A stretch of 64,000 bases of DNA from Heterodera schachtii (Eukaryota > Nematoda > Chromadorea > Rhabditida > Heteroderidae), in assembly GCA_023374025.1 (NCBI GenBank), contig SIJG01000029.1, positions 910,342 to 974,341 of the forward strand, given 5' to 3'. Below, one piece after another: positions 14,088-29,000 of the stretch (the stretch's first letter is position 1; every line of letters starts with the position of its first letter). A program made the translations under genes and the position numbers. The notes beneath the pieces were generated by a model that ran no database searches, was not told the origin of the DNA, and was given only the letters and a program-made list of their open reading frames with translations.

Positions 14088-17000
14088 ATGGAGACGGAGC
14101 AGAAACAAATGTTGCAGAACAGGGACAGAAAAACGACACGAGCAAATGGGGCGCCGGCGGGAGGCCCCACTTTGGCAGACGGAGGAGGGGGCATCGAATT
14201 GGCGAAGATCACTGAACGCTTCTTCGGTACGTTCTCCAGACTGATCAGAGCAGAAGAAATTGATTACAATTACCAATTCCTTTCAGCACTTTTATACCCC
14301 TCCGGCTCGGACACGCTTTACCGACAAAACATCAAATCGGTCTCCGATCGGATTAAGCGCACTTTTTCTGACCGTTACAAAGTGTGGTTTGGCTATTGTC
14401 CGATCATCATTCGCACTGATTGCTGCTGTCTGTTCAGATATTCAATCTGTCCCAAAAACGGTCCGACCTCGGCCGTGCCAACCCCCAAGGCGCTGTGGTC
14501 GAATTGGGTTGGCCCGACACTTTGGCACCGCCGTTGGACCGTCTCTGTTCCATCTGTAAACAGATTGAGAACCATTTGAATGTTGCCGAGGACACTGTCA
14601 CCGTAATCCACTGTAAGGGCGGACTGTACCGTGCCGGCATTGTGGTGGCAGCGTTTATGCACTACTCGACCATCTGCGAAAGGTAAGCTGCTTGTGGTTC
14701 GCAGCAGCTTCATCAATGCCGCTTTTTGGCTTTTCAGTGAAGCGAATGTGGCGGACAGATTTTCGATGAAACTTTTCACTGAAAAGTTTTTGGGCTTCGA
14801 CGCCCAACCGTCCCACAAAAGGTCATTTCTCAGTTTCGTTCCTCTTTTGCCCCTCCCCCAAATCACTTCGCTTCCCCTCATTTGTCAGATACGTCTCTTA
14901 CTTCGCCAACCTTTTGTCCGGCTCCGTCAAGGTGTACCCCTCGCCCATTTTCCTCTCCCATTTCGCTCTGTCGCGCATTTTCCCCGGACGAATGGTCACT
15001 CTGAAGCTTTATGAACGGATGAAGCCAATTTGGAGCAGCGGAAAAATGTAACAAATTGGGCATATGCTTTGCTTTCGGAGTTTCTATTCTTTGGCAGTTC
15101 ATCTCTGATTCAAAATTTTCTGCTGATCAATCCCTTTCGAATTCTCTTATCATTTTAATTATCATTCGTCTTTTCCCGACCAATCAGTCACACTCATTGA
15201 TCACTTATCCTCCTTACTAATCCCTTCAGGGATCATTCTCGCAGATTAATTACCCTTTGATAGCTTATTTGCTTTCCGGCTTTTTCTCTGTCTCCCACCT
15301 TCCTCTGATCACTCTTATTGCTCCTCTCCATCCCCTTTTCTGATCAGTTGTCCTTTTCGTCCAATTTATTTTCCTTCCTCCGTTTCTTCCCCTTTCAGCT
15401 CTTTGACGGATCATTCGGTGGTCAGTCTTGCCGAAAATGCGCTGTCCCTTCGTGGCGATGTGCTGCTCAAATGCTGCGGCGTGCCGTCGCTGAACGGGGC
15501 GGAGAAGCAATTGCTTTTCCAGTGCCAATTCAACACTTGCGCACTCAGTTTGGACGCTTTGGACAGTCCCAAATTGCGTTTCTTCAAGGACGATCTCGAC
15601 TATGTGCACGAACGTCAGTCACTTCATTAACCAATTAATTATTTAATTACTTTAGCCCATTTGTTGTCTTCGTCCGCTTCGTTGGAACTTTCCTTTGAAC
15701 TCGCCGACCCCCGTCCGCCCGCTGTCGCCCCCGCTGCTGCTCCCACTTTGAACAACAGAAGCAACAACCGCAGCAGCACCAGCGTGTCCATGGCAAACCA
15801 CGCAAAACAGCAACAGCAAAGGAAGTCGGCGTCGCCGGCACGAATGGCGTCGGCGGGCCCAATGCCAACAATTGTCGCCGGCGGGGATTTCTCCCGGGTG
15901 GACAGCTATGAGAATTTCGAAAGAGCGGAAGGTCGGTTTTCCCCGCCGCCGGGGGGCGAATGGTTTTGTTTTTGGAGGGCTTTTGCTTTGTTTCTTCATA
16001 TTCTGAATAGATTACTCAATTAGTGCTCGCTTCCCCCGTCGTCCATTATCCCATTTTTTGGCCCATTCCCTCGTCTTTTGCAAATGCTTTTCCTTTTTCT
16101 TGGCCCCGTGGCCAATTGTCTGTTTTTTTTTTGCCTTTGCCCAGCTGCATTTCCCCTTCCCCCTTTGTTTGCCCCCTTTTAATCTCTCCCGCCGACCCCT
16201 CCCTTTCCCATCCGCCGCTTTTCCCCCTTCTTCAATCACTTTGCCCTTCTGCCATCATCCATCCTCACCACATTTGCCACCCCTGTAGCAGCTTTCTCAT
16301 CAACACTCGTTTGCCGATGATCACTTTTTCGTCGTATTTTTCTTTCTGTCAGCCCCCTCTCCCCCCCCCCCCCCCCCCCTCCCCCTCTCTTCCGGAACCC
16401 CCCCCCCCCTGGCGTTTGCATCAAACAGCCCCACTCTCGGGGGTCCCCCCCCCCCCCCTCCGATTGATTCCATTTTGCCCTGTGGCGTCGTTTGGCCAAG
16501 AGTCTCTCTCTCGCCTCCCATTGCTTCATATATCTCTTCGTTTTTTGCTTCCCTCTTCCGATTGATCAGCCCCACGGTTTCCGTTTGGATCGATTGTCTT
16601 TTTTCTGCTTCTTCCGATCAGTCTGAACCCCCCCCCCCATCCCAAAAGGCTCTTTCCCTTCCCTTCATTCCCTTTTCTCACCAATTCTTCGCCAATTCTC
16701 CTTCTCATCACCCCAATTCGCTTCTTCTGTTCCTCTCTTGGCAACCTCAGCAAAAACTCACGTCATCCACAAATTTGGATCATTAAACTAAAATTCCAAA
16801 AATATTTTTTAAACTAATTACTTGTTATATTTTATTTAATTAAAAAGTTTCATTTTTCCTTTTGCGTCTGTTAATTTTGCTTTTAAATTGGATTTTGGCC
16901 ATTTCAATCAATCGATTCCGATCAAAAAATTATTCCCAATTTTTCTTTCCTTTTCTGTTGTTTTTATTTGTTGGCCAACCTCAGCTCAGTTCTTTTCAGT

Positions 17001-20000
17001 TTCATTCAATGATTACCTTTTTTGTCAGATGAACGGAGTCTGTCGCTGCCAATTGCCAATTCTGTGCCGACAAATAATGGAGCAGTGATTGGGAAAGAGG
17101 AGGACAGTGGCAAAGGCGGCGGAGCAGTATCAGCACAACCAGAAGAAGAACAGCCGAAGAAGCAGCAGCAAAATTTGACACATTCGCCAACACCTCAAAT
17201 TCGGACAAAGGCACAAAGCCAAAACAACAACAAAGAACAGAATCAACAGAGACAGCACTACCACCAGCAGCAGCAAAAGCAACGAGTTCAGGCAGTACCA
17301 GCAACACAACCGCAGAGCCAAGCAGCAGTGACAGCAGCAGACGGTGCCGACTCGGGCATTGGCTCCGACTCGCCCAGGACACACACCCAACCGCTGAGTC
17401 AACACGAAATAATGCCAGAAATGACGTCAACGTCTGTTCAACAAGCGGACGACATTAAGGAACGGCATTCCTTTGAAAACGGACGGGACACGGACGAAGT
17501 GCGAATTGGAAGACAATTCGAATTGTGAAAGAAAAATTCCAAATTTTGTTCAGGTGCCAACTTCAAATCGGAAAATGCCACCACCGCCGGTGCCACCGAA
17601 AAGTCGCAGAAATTCGTCAATGGATTTGGATGAAATGGAGCCCAATGACCCGATGCGAAGTGCCTATGAAGATTCAACCATCGGCCGTGATCATTCCGTT
17701 CTTCCGCCGGGTGCCCGGCCGACGTTCGGCCGGACGTTTTCTGCCCAAGGGACGGACGGAATGCCGGAGGGATCGTCGAGCGATGAGAAAGGGGCGACGG
17801 AAGGGACGACGCGGAAAGTGTGTCCGATGGTACAGCCCGAATTGGTGGCCATGGGAAGGTGAGAAAAGCTCAAATAATCTTCCGATTCACGCTATTCCCC
17901 AGGTACGACCCGAACTCGCGCTGTTTTTCCTATGTTCCGGTCAAAGCATTGAAAGAACATTATTCGGCACCGAAGAAACCCACGCCGGCACTAAAGCGGC
18001 GCGTTTCGGTGGTGGACGACTTGGAAATGCCGGCCACTCCAACGGAGGCGCAATTGGCCCTCCAAAATTTGGGCCAGCACAAAGCTTCAAATGGCGATGT
18101 GCGAAGGAGGGCGGAAACGCCCAAATGGGAGGCGGAAATTGACAAAGTCGCCGGAAGGACGGAGCCTTTGCCGGAGCGGCGACCGCGTCGCTCGTCCGCG
18201 TCGTTCACGCCCGTGGGCCAACTTCAGCGGGACTATGTGCGTTCTCCGTCCGCCCAGGTGCGCTCTCCGCAGGAGGAGTGGCGGCTGCGGCAGCACCTCC
18301 CCCAGCAGAGACGCACTGAACCATTGGAAGCCGCACTGAATGAGTGCTATGAACGCCGGTTCAACGCGGATAGGGGAGAAAGAGACGCGCAATTGTTAAG
18401 CGCGGCAGATCAACCTCAGCGCGACAGCGGCCCGCGAGCGCGAGAAGCACACACAGTGCCGCGGGCACAGACACCGCGTGACCCAATCTCGACACAACAC
18501 GCGCACGCGGAAAGACCGACTGTAAGCAGCGAAAGGGTGGGCGGGGGGGGGGGGGGTCGTGGAAATGCCACAATTTAGCAATTGACCCTCTCCGCAAAGG
18601 TATTGGAGCAGGCAAAGCGTGCCACTCCCGTGCATTTCTCCTCTCAATTGCGCCACCAATCGCCGGCACCGTTGCCGCCTCCGTTGGGCCTCCGTCTGTC
18701 TTCTTCCGTGCCGGCACCGTCGAAGCTGTCGCCGCGTTCCACCGGTCGTCGGGAGATGGACACACTGTGCGACCCGAACTTTTACCTGTCATATTCGACG
18801 CAGAACGCCAAAGAGCCAACGAAGCAGCTGCCACCTCAGGGCGAGGATTTGTTGTCCAAATCGATACCAAACGAACGGATATTCAATCGAATGGCCCAAA
18901 AGGTGAATTGGCAAAGAGCCAAAAAGTGGGGGAACGCAAAGCGATTCTTAAGCGAACTGATGCGGGACGACGTACGCGATTTGTTAGCGGAACATCGCCA
19001 ATTGAGCGGGGCGGCCCCGCGCCGCTCACAGACACCGCAACATTTGGGACGGAATCAGCCGCGATTGGGTGCCGCACCGCCAATTCAGTACGAAGAATTC
19101 CGCACGCGAAACTGTCGATCGGTCACTTCGACGCCACTGATCGGGTGAAAAGCAGCTGATCAAATTAAATCAAATTGATTTTTATTAATCCCTCAGAAGT
19201 AGAAAGCTGTTTCTGCACGGCACCGAGGACACTTTCGGTGCCGACTCAGACAATGAAAGGGGTGCCGATGATTGGCTAAACGCAAAACTGAGGGCACTGA
19301 GAGGAAAACGGTACATACCGCCGGAGGCCGAAGAGCAGCGGAAGAAAACGGAACGGCTTTTGCTGGAGGTAAACGAATTGGGGGAGGGGGGGGGGGGGGG
19401 GAGGGAAAGCCGACACAGTTATAAAAATAGATAATCAATCCCATAAAAATTGAAGGAATTGAAGCATAAATCGACCTCCGTCCACGAGGCGCCGCGGGGA
19501 GGCGACCCTTTGGAGGAGTTCAGAAGGGAGGAGCAGCGACTGAAGGAAACGCAGTCGCCGCTGCTGATGGACAATCCGTTACGAATGGCAAACAAAAACC
19601 TGCAGAAGGAAAGGGCACGCCAATTTCTGATCAGTAAGTCATTTTTGAAGAACATTCGGTGCCACTGACTTTTGGCTTTAATAAAATGAGTGGAAAATCC
19701 CCCGGCGGAAAAAATGGATTTGGAGAAGCTAAAGGTCACCGAATGCCGATCTTTATCCTACCCAAAACTGCTTTATCCGATCCATTCTTCTTTTTGCCGT
19801 TCAGATCAACCGTTGCAGACCATCGAGCCGTTCAGAACCTTTCCGTCCCCGCAACGCGACCAAACCGCGACGCGGTCGCCACTCCCATTCAACAGCATGC
19901 CGCTTTCCATCACAACGGCCAAGCAAACACAGCCATTTTATCAGCAACCGCAGCAGTCCAATCGGAATGTCGAGTCGCCCGTTTCGCTTCTTCCGCAAGT

Positions 20001-23000
20001 TCGGCGCGGTGCCACGCCGACGGGGCAAATTGTGCGTGGAAAACCGCCCACACCCCCGCCGTCTTTGTCGCGCGATGACCGCGCGCGGTCAAAGAGTCCG
20101 TACGCGTTGAAATTGCTGCGCGGCGTTTCGAATTCGGCGCCGCCGGCAATGGCCAAAAAGGGACAGCAGCAAAACCATGTGGAAGCGGCGGAAGAGAGGC
20201 GCGAGAGTAATCCGATGGTCAACCCTCAACTGTACGCACTTCGACAGTCGCTGTACGCGAAAGAAAGGGAACGCATTGGGGGAGGCGGACGGACGACGGA
20301 CGGCGTGGCATTTGCCGAGCCGGACGAGGAAAGGGCGCGGCAAAACGGCGCCGGACGAGCGGAAGAGGTCGGCCATGGGACAAATGGTGGACACTGTTGT
20401 TTGGGGTGGTGAAAGGGAGGAAGGAATGGAGTGGAAGAGGAAGGAAGAGGAAGAAGAGAAAGGAGAGGAAAGACGGAGGATGAGCAAAGAGAGAGAGAAA
20501 ACAACGCCCATTCACTAATTAATATTAATTCATTAATTATGCACCTAATTGCCACTCATTCACCCATTGGTTGCATTGCTTTACCTTTGCCGCACTTTTT
20601 CACTCACTCATTCTGCCCAATTAGCACTGATCATTCACTGCTGTCTGTCCCTTCGGGGGACATTTCTCCCCTTTTTTAAATATAAATTTAAATTTAAATT
20701 GTTCGAAATGTCTTCCGAAAGGGCTGATGAATGTTTTTGTTTGTTTTTTGTGGTATAAATTTGCTTTCATCGTCTTTAAATTTTGGTGGTGACGTGTTGG
20801 TTGGACTGATCACTCACTGCGCACTCTTTGCACTTTCTCCGTCCGTTGGTCTCCGTTTTTCTTCCGTCCTCTCAATTCTTCCTCTTCTACAAAAGGGTAC
20901 TCAAACAAGGATGGCACGGAATTCCGACTTCCGGCATTTTTGGGGCCTCTGAATGCCATCCCTGGCACAAACAGTTACAAATTACCATTTGAAAGATTAA
21001 TGTAAATTGAAATATAAAAAATATCAATTTGATTATGTAAATTACATCCTTGCTCCTCATTTTTCCTTAATCTTCTCTCCCACTCTTCTTCTTCATTTTC
21101 CTCTTTATTTCTTCTATTACCCCGACTCATTACTTTCTTCCAATGCTTTTCCTTCCCTTCCTCTTCATACTCTTTTTCTTGTAATCTTCCTTCTCCTGAG
21201 TCTCTCTTCCTCTTCCTCTTCCCCTTCCTCTTCATACTCTTTCTTATAATCTTCCTTCTCCTGAGTCTCTCTTCCTCTTTCTCTTCGTTTTTCTCTTCGT
21301 CTTCCTCTTCTCTTCTTCTTTTTTCCCATTTTGGCATTTCCCTTCCTTTCAGTCTCTTTTCATCTCTTCCGGCCACAGTCCCTATTCCTTTTCCGTCTCT
21401 TCCCCGACAACGTTCACTCACAATCACCACATTCCCACTCCTCCTTCTTCTGCTCCTTCGTTTGCCTTTGAACAGCGAACGCATCCGCCGGTGAAGCCAA
21501 TTTTGAAGAGAAGCGGAACAAACGGCGGAAAGCAAAACGAAACGGCACAAAGAGCAGAAGAAAATTGGCAAAGGCAAAAGCAACAAATGAACGCGAATTA
21601 TGAAGAAAACGGAGAGAAAACGCAAAACGAAAGGCAACGGAAGGACAAAAGAGACGGGGGACAAATGGGAGACGGACAAATGGGATACGGACAAATAGGA
21701 TACGGACAAATGGGAGACAGACGCGAAAGCCGCGAAAGAGCGGCGGACCCGTGGGGGAATGCCGGCGGCAGACCGGGCCGGGTCAAGACTCTCGACGAGG
21801 TGGCGATTGGGCGGTGTTCCAACCCCCGGGGGCGGCGATGTGACTGACCTTGGGGCGCGCAAATTCCCACCCGAAAGACCGCCCAATTAATTAATTGCTC
21901 GCATTCTTTTGGCGGTCTGGGTCATTTCACCGCATTACTTAAAACATTGGGGGGGGGGGAGGACAGAAAGAACGACAAACGAAGTGAACGAAGCATTTCC
22001 ACTGAAAAGAGACTCGAGAGTGAGTCTCGGTTTGTTTAAATCTTTCAGTCCCAAAAATAATCCCAAAACTGATCCGAGTCGAGAATGAAAAATGCTAAAT
22101 GGCACCCCCCCCCCCGGCAAAAGCCATAAAAAGCAAATGCCGCGCCGAATTTGGCCGTCTCTCCGCTTTTCCCACTTTCCACGCCCTTTTGAGGAGTCGC
22201 GCCCCGCCGCCTTTAGCCGTGCCACCACCAATCAAACAGCGGACATTGGCGAACGAAGTGACACGCCGCAATTCCCCGTGACAGAGCGGACAGAAACACC
22301 ACTACCGTACCATCCGTTACTGTACCGAAGGGACAATACGACGGAAGAAATGGTAACACAGAGACAGCAATGGGCACCAAACGGACAGAAAATTGATGAA
22401 CCAACGACGACAAGCAGTAACAGAAACAACAGCAACACCACCATGAATAGGTGGGGAACAGTTTTTATGGAAAATAGAGACCAACAGTCAGAAGAAGAAG
22501 ACACGGAAAATGCAACAAATGACGGGGGGGGGGGGGTCGGCACATTCAGGTCTTTGTGTTTAAAATGCTTCCCATTTGGGCTGAGGGATGGCATTGGCAT
22601 TGTTTGGCTCATTTATCCATTCCCCAAGGGCATTTTCCATTTCAGTGACTTACAAATTCCTCAAATTGTGACAAAGTCATCTTTTGTTCCCGGGCCAACT
22701 CTTTTTGATGCTTAAAAATTTTCATTTTGTCGGCTGAATGGCTCAGCATTGAAAGGGCTCTCTCTGTCCCTCCTTTTTTCGTTGGCCAAGGGTCCCTCTC
22801 CCCCCCTCCCCCCCCCCCCAAACCATTCATTCATTCAGTCCCTTTCTCCATTTCCAATTTCCACCCATTCCCTCCCTTCCCAACAATTCAATCCCTCCCC
22901 CCCCCCCCTCTCTTTTTTTGTTCGATGAAAATTATCGATTTGTTGTGTTTTATCTCATTTCATTTCAATTTGGAATAATCATCCCACTTGTCGGATGTTT

Positions 23001-26000
23001 CGATTCTTCGTCCCTTTTCAGAATCGGTGCCATCACTCCGCACGGAATGGACGGCACTTCCGCCGCCGCCGGTGGGTCCAATCGACGCGCGTCTCTCTCC
23101 CAATCAGCGTTCGGTGAGTTCAAATTAATTTTTTTTAATTTTCCTCGAGCATTTTGGTGTTAAATAATTTAAACAATTAATAATTGGTCTGATTGTGTTC
23201 TGTCGGGAGAATGAATTTTTATTCGTCCCTTCGGGCAATGAATTAATTATCACTTTTCTGCTGCTGTTTGTGATTCCCCCAGTGATTACCCCCTCCGTCC
23301 CTTTTTTGAAGCCGCTTTTCCCCTCCCATTAATTACGACAATTGCCCCCCCCCCCTCCCCTCTCTTTTTAATTATTTGTTCATTTCCCCCCCCCCCCCGA
23401 AATTAGCCGCCCTCGCGTAAGCCAAAAACATTTCAAATTCCTCTGCTGCCGTCATTTGTGCGCCCCTTTCCGCTCAATTTGATCTTCGTTTATTCCACGT
23501 CACCTCTTCCCCCCCCCGCCCATTCTTTCCCTTCCAATCACTCCCACACATTCACTTTTATCCGCTAATTGCAACAACAACAACGACATCCCAATCGCAC
23601 TCATCCTTCTCTCATCCCTTCCTCCCTCCCTCCCTCTTCATCCTTCTCCATCCCTTCCTTTCCTCTTCCATCATTTCTCCTCCTCCTTTCCCATACGTCT
23701 TCCTCCATTCCTCTTCCACCCTCCTCCTTTCCCATCTCCTTCTTTCGTGCTCCCTTCCTCTTCCTCTTTCTCCACCCCTCCCCAGCAGTTCCTCTTCTCT
23801 GTCATTTATTTTCTTCCTTCCTTTTTTCCGACTTTTTCCATTCATCCGTCTCCCTTCATTCATCTTCAACATCCTCCTCCTCCATCTTCCATCTTCACTT
23901 TCTTCATCCATTCATTCGTCTGAATCCAAAAATGCTATGGGAATCAAAGGCTTATAAATTGAAACGCCGTACAATGGGCAAAGAATAGTGGAGGAGATTT
24001 GTTCACGTTCCATTGGGAAGGAGGTGAAAATGGGGGGGGGGGGTGTTTCACTATTCTTCCTCATTCCACTTTCCTCTCCTCTTTTCTTTTCCCCCTCTTT
24101 TCTTCTTTTCTCCCCCTTTTCTTTCCCTTTTCTCTCTTTTTCCCCTCCTCCTTTTTCTTTTATTTATTCCTTTTCCCCCTCTTTTCTTCTTTTCTCCCCC
24201 TTTTCTTTCCCTTTTCTCTCTTTTCCCCTCCTCCTTTTTCTTTTATTTATTCCTTTTTCCCCCTCTTTTCTTCTTTTCTCTCCCCCTCCAATTGTGCCAA
24301 TTTCTCGTTCACCTTTCTTTCTCTTTCTGTTTATTCCTTCCTCTCTCTCCTTCTGCTGTTATTTGCCATAATCCCTTCTTCCCCCCCCCCCCCTCCTTAA
24401 AATGTTCGTCCTTAACTTTGCCTTTCTCTCTCATTTTCTCCACCAACTTGGCATTTGGCAATTTTCCCTTTCCTAAATTTTGCCAAATTTTGGCTTTTCA
24501 TTCTGCTCTTCCAACTCCCAGCCCCTCCCTTCCTATTCCGTTTTTTGCTTATGCCACCATCGAACATTTCACGCGTCTCCCCCCCCCCCCCTCTCCTTCC
24601 GGCATTTTATGCCATTGATGTGTCTCGGCTGTCCATTTTGGCACTCCATTTCAATTTTCCAATTTAGTTTTGTGTTTGTGTTTATCCTAGCCCTTCGTCC
24701 AAACTGCTGCTGCTCCTGGTGAAAAGCAAAGTTTGCCCAATTTGGCCATTCCTCAAACAATCCCTCCCCCCCCCCTTTTTCCCCCATTTCCCCGCCCCTA
24801 AAGCTCCCCTTTCTTCCAGATGAGTTACCTTTTCGCCTTTCCCCAATTTTTTCAGTTTATTTTTACACCCTTCCCTTCCCTTCCCCTTCCCCCCCCCCCC
24901 CCTCCGTTACTCCCTAAAAATTGCTTTGTAAACATGCGATTTGCTACAAATTCTTCCCCCCCCCCTTCGCTTTTTCTTTGTGTTCTCATTCCTTTGGCCA
25001 GGTTAATTTCGTTTCATTTATTTTATTTTATTTTTGTTGTTTTATTTATTATTTTTAATGATTTTTTTAATATTTTTTGTTGTTATTTTCCATTAAATGA
25101 ATGGGAAGGATAACCTTTAATTTTCCGTTTTCTGTTCTGTTAAAGTGTGACTTTTTGCTTCGATCAATTCGATCGATCGGCGGGGGGCGGGGGGAAAAGC
25201 ATTGTAAGCCTTTGAAAGGCCTCCCTCCCCAGTGACTATTGACAGTTGGCCCACTGATTGGCTGCCTTAAGGGCAATCTCCCCCCCCCCCCCGCTTTAAT
25301 CGCTAACCCCGTTCCCCCCCCCCCCCTCCCCTCCCGTCCCCCTTTCTCCCCCCTCCGCTCCACCATTTGTCCTCCTCTCCCGCTCCCACATTAACCACCT
25401 GTGGTGTGTGGCAAATGAATGAATGCTCTTGGCCAATTCCCGACTGTCCCCTCCCCCCATCCCCTCAGGGAACTGATCAATTCTTTGCTTCGAGCATAAA
25501 TCGTGATCTGTTGGCTTTCTTAATTCCCCCCCCCCCTCCGTTTTATTTTCTGCCCATTCCCTTCGGCGACATTCGACCAGCCGATCTCTGAGAACCATAG
25601 ACCACCATTTGGCCATTTCGCAGGTGGTGGTGGTCTCTAATTCCATTTGAAAAGCCATTGGCTTATACAAATTCGAACGATCCTTCTTCCTTTTTCGGTT
25701 CCTCCCCTAAATTCGCTCAATTGGCCCTGTTGGCTGATCACTTTTCCGAGTTTCGTCGACCCCATCATCTAATTGATTTGATAAAATCCATCCAACGCTC
25801 TTAAATGACTTTTTGTCTCTTCGCTTCAGCCGTCCCACGCTTTAAAAATGGCTCAATCCTTTGGTGATATTGGCCAATTTGGCATTAATTATGCTAATGA
25901 TGGCACTGTGCTGCGCAGTATTCCGATCATTGCCACCGTTTCATTGGACGGAATTCCGAAGATAAATGGCATTATACAACGCCGACAAGAAGATGAAGGA

Positions 26001-29000
26001 GAGGAGGAACATCAACTGTCAATCGACGAATCCCTGCAGATGGTGGAAAGCACATTCATCCTGGAAGATGGGGAGGAGGAGGAGGAGGAGGAAATACCGG
26101 ACATCGATGTGGAAGTGGAGGAGGAAGTGATGCTGACGAAGCTGTACAAAGGGGCACCGAATGCCGAAATTGAGACGATTGAGGAGGAGGAAGAGCCCAT
26201 GGAGGAGGAAGAGAGTGGGAGAGAAAGGGAGAAGGAAGAGCGCTGGAAGAGAGTGGGAATGGAGGAAGAGCAGAGGGATGGACGAGAAACAGAGAGGGTG
26301 GAGGATGGAGAGGGGAAGGAAGAGAAACGGAGATGGAATAGAGAGATAACGGACGAAAAGGTGGAAGAGAGATGGAAGAGACTGGGGATGGAGGAGGAGC
26401 AGAGGGATGGACGAGAAACGGAGAGAGAGAGAGGGGAGGAGGAAGAGGAAGAAAGAGAAATCGGAGTTGGCATTGAATTGGTGAAGGAGAAGGAAGAAAG
26501 CGCCGAAGTTCTGCTGGATGTTACTGAAGGAACAGCACAAAAGCAGCAGCAACAAATTGTGTTGATTGTGCCGGACAACCAAATGCCAAAGCAGCCAGTG
26601 GCGATGCCTTTGCCGGAAGAAAACGCGTCCAAAACGGTGAGCATCGTCAACGAAGTGCAGGCATCGACTTCAACGGTGGAGACAACGGTTTGGCAACGGT
26701 CGGTGGTGGAGGAACGGACAGAGCCAATGATTGGATTGAAACAAGTGGAAAATGGGAGAGGAGAAGGACGAGTTGGAGCTGTACATGTACGGCAAAGGAT
26801 GGTGGACAATGGCGGCACTTTTGAGGAGGAGACGCCATTTTTGGAATTGAACACGACTCAAACAGTGTGGAGCGAGCAGGAGGAAGAGCGAGGAGGACAA
26901 ACGGAAGGGACGGCACGGAAGATGAACGGGGCGGAAGAACGGCGGAAGTTGGCGGAGGGGGAGGCGATGCTGCGCCAACTGATGCAGGAGAACAATGCCA
27001 AAGACCAAACAGTGGCGGAACAAACGGTGCAGAAGATGGAGACGTATCAGCACCAAATGGAGCAGAAAACGAGCCGAAATGTTGCAATTGAAAGACGTGA
27101 TTTAAACGCGGAACCGAAAAGGGAGGAGAAAAATGTGCAAATAGTGCACATTGTGAAGCTGGAACAGAAGGCGCAACAGCCCCAATTTCGGCACGATTCG
27201 CTTTACGCCTTGCCAAAGAATGAGCCAACGGCAAACAATCGCATGGACAAACACAATCAGATGACCGCAATCACTCACAATCATTATCACACCCAATCTG
27301 TTGCTGATCGCCCGCATTACTCACCGTCCCCTCATCTCCAAAACGGCACAGCATCAGCTTCACTGATCGCCCGATCGCCGGGTCCCCACTCGCCCTTTGG
27401 GCTTGAGCCACCGGCGGAGGACGACGAGTGGAGACTTTCCCCGAAAACACTGAGTCGGATAAAACGACTTAACGTTGTGATGGAGACGGATGGAAAAGGT
27501 CAAAAATTGCAACAAAAAAATGCCAAAGGAATTTGAAAAGGGAAATGCCAAAGTGCTCGAGGCATCAAACAAAAGGAAAAGCACACTTTCTGATCGGAAA
27601 TGCCTTTCAGACAGTTCCGATGTGATCCATCATCATCCGGTGTTTGTCAAAGACACCTCCCGCTATTGGTACAAGCCGACCATCAGTCGGGAGGAAGGTG
27701 AGAGCCCTTTTTCTGATCAGTGGCTATTACCAATCAGTGATTGATCGATTTTGGTCAAAGGATCATCCCTTAAGCAATCGCTATGCTGAAGGACAAACCC
27801 CCGGGCACTTTCATTGTCCGCGACAGCAATTCCTTCCCCGGCGCCTTCGGCTTGGCGCTGAAAGTGGCACAACCGCCGGCGGGGGTGCCCTCTTCAGGTT
27901 GTACTGACTAATCACTGATGAGAGGATGCCATTCATTTTTACACCATTCAGCGGATGGCAATGAGTTGGTGCGGCACTTTCTGATCGAACCGTCGCCGAA
28001 GGGCGTTCGGCTGAAGGGCTGCTCCAACGAACCCGTCTTCGGCACTTTGGCTGCGCTCGTCTACCAACATTCGATTACCCCTCTCGCGCTGTAATGCTTT
28101 ACTGAAATGGGCTGACCAATAAGGGATGGGAATTATTTTATTAAAAAAATATTGAAAAAAGTTCCGAAATACTGAGCAAAATATTTAAAAAAACTGAAAA
28201 ATTTTTCCAAAATAAATTAAATTATAAAAAATCAAAAATTTTGATTTAAGAAAAAAACTTTAATGCATAAATTTTTAAATTTTAAAGTCGGCAAAAAGAT
28301 GTGATCGCATCAATAAAAAAATCATTTTTTATTGCATTTTGAAGAATTTGAATTTATATGAAAAATTCAAAAATGCCAAAAGGTTGCGAATTGCTTTGGC
28401 TTTACGGGGCTTTCTTCTCATTGTTTGCTTTTGCAATTTCCCTTTTTCTTCTGTCGCTTAGGCCGTGCCGTCTGATCCTTCCCGAATTCGACCCCGCCGC
28501 CACGCCCGAACACCTCAACTCCAACCAGGCACTGCTGGAGAGGGGCGCAGGTTAGCGGAACATCGGCCGAGAAAGCATTCCGAACAATTCTTGGCTTAAG
28601 CGTGCAACGTCACCTATTTGTGTTCCGTGGACACCGAATCGCTCACCGGCCCCGAGGCATTGCGCCGCTCGACCGCCCATTGCTTTGAACTGCTCCAAAG
28701 GCGTGAGCTGAGGGCGGTGTCGGTGCACTTCAAAGTCTCCTCGCAGGGCATCACTTTGACGGTAATTTGGCGGAGGGCAATAAAAATTAATTAGCGAAGG
28801 GATTGAAAAGTTGGGAATGGCATTAATATGAGAGGAATATGTTGGCGAATACATTGATGATGATAGTATGGAAATGGCCTCTTCGCCTCATTGCCCCTTT
28901 TGTTCAGGACAACACGCGGTCGATGTTCTTCCGACGCCATTACCCCGCCAACAAAGGTAATCGCCGAATATGCCTAATTGGATAATTTAGAAATATTAAT

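Noticed and set aside
20975..21886. 303-codon minus-strand ORF
   Set aside because: Shadow of tensin exon 15 plus a pyrimidine-rich intron; its sequence is repetitive Arg/Lys/Glu and HLSVS, and the plus-strand exon fits splice phase.
26012..26854. 280-codon Ser-rich minus-strand ORF
   Set aside because: Antisense of the Glu-rich tensin exon (GAG/GAA read backwards gives Ser, Phe and Leu).
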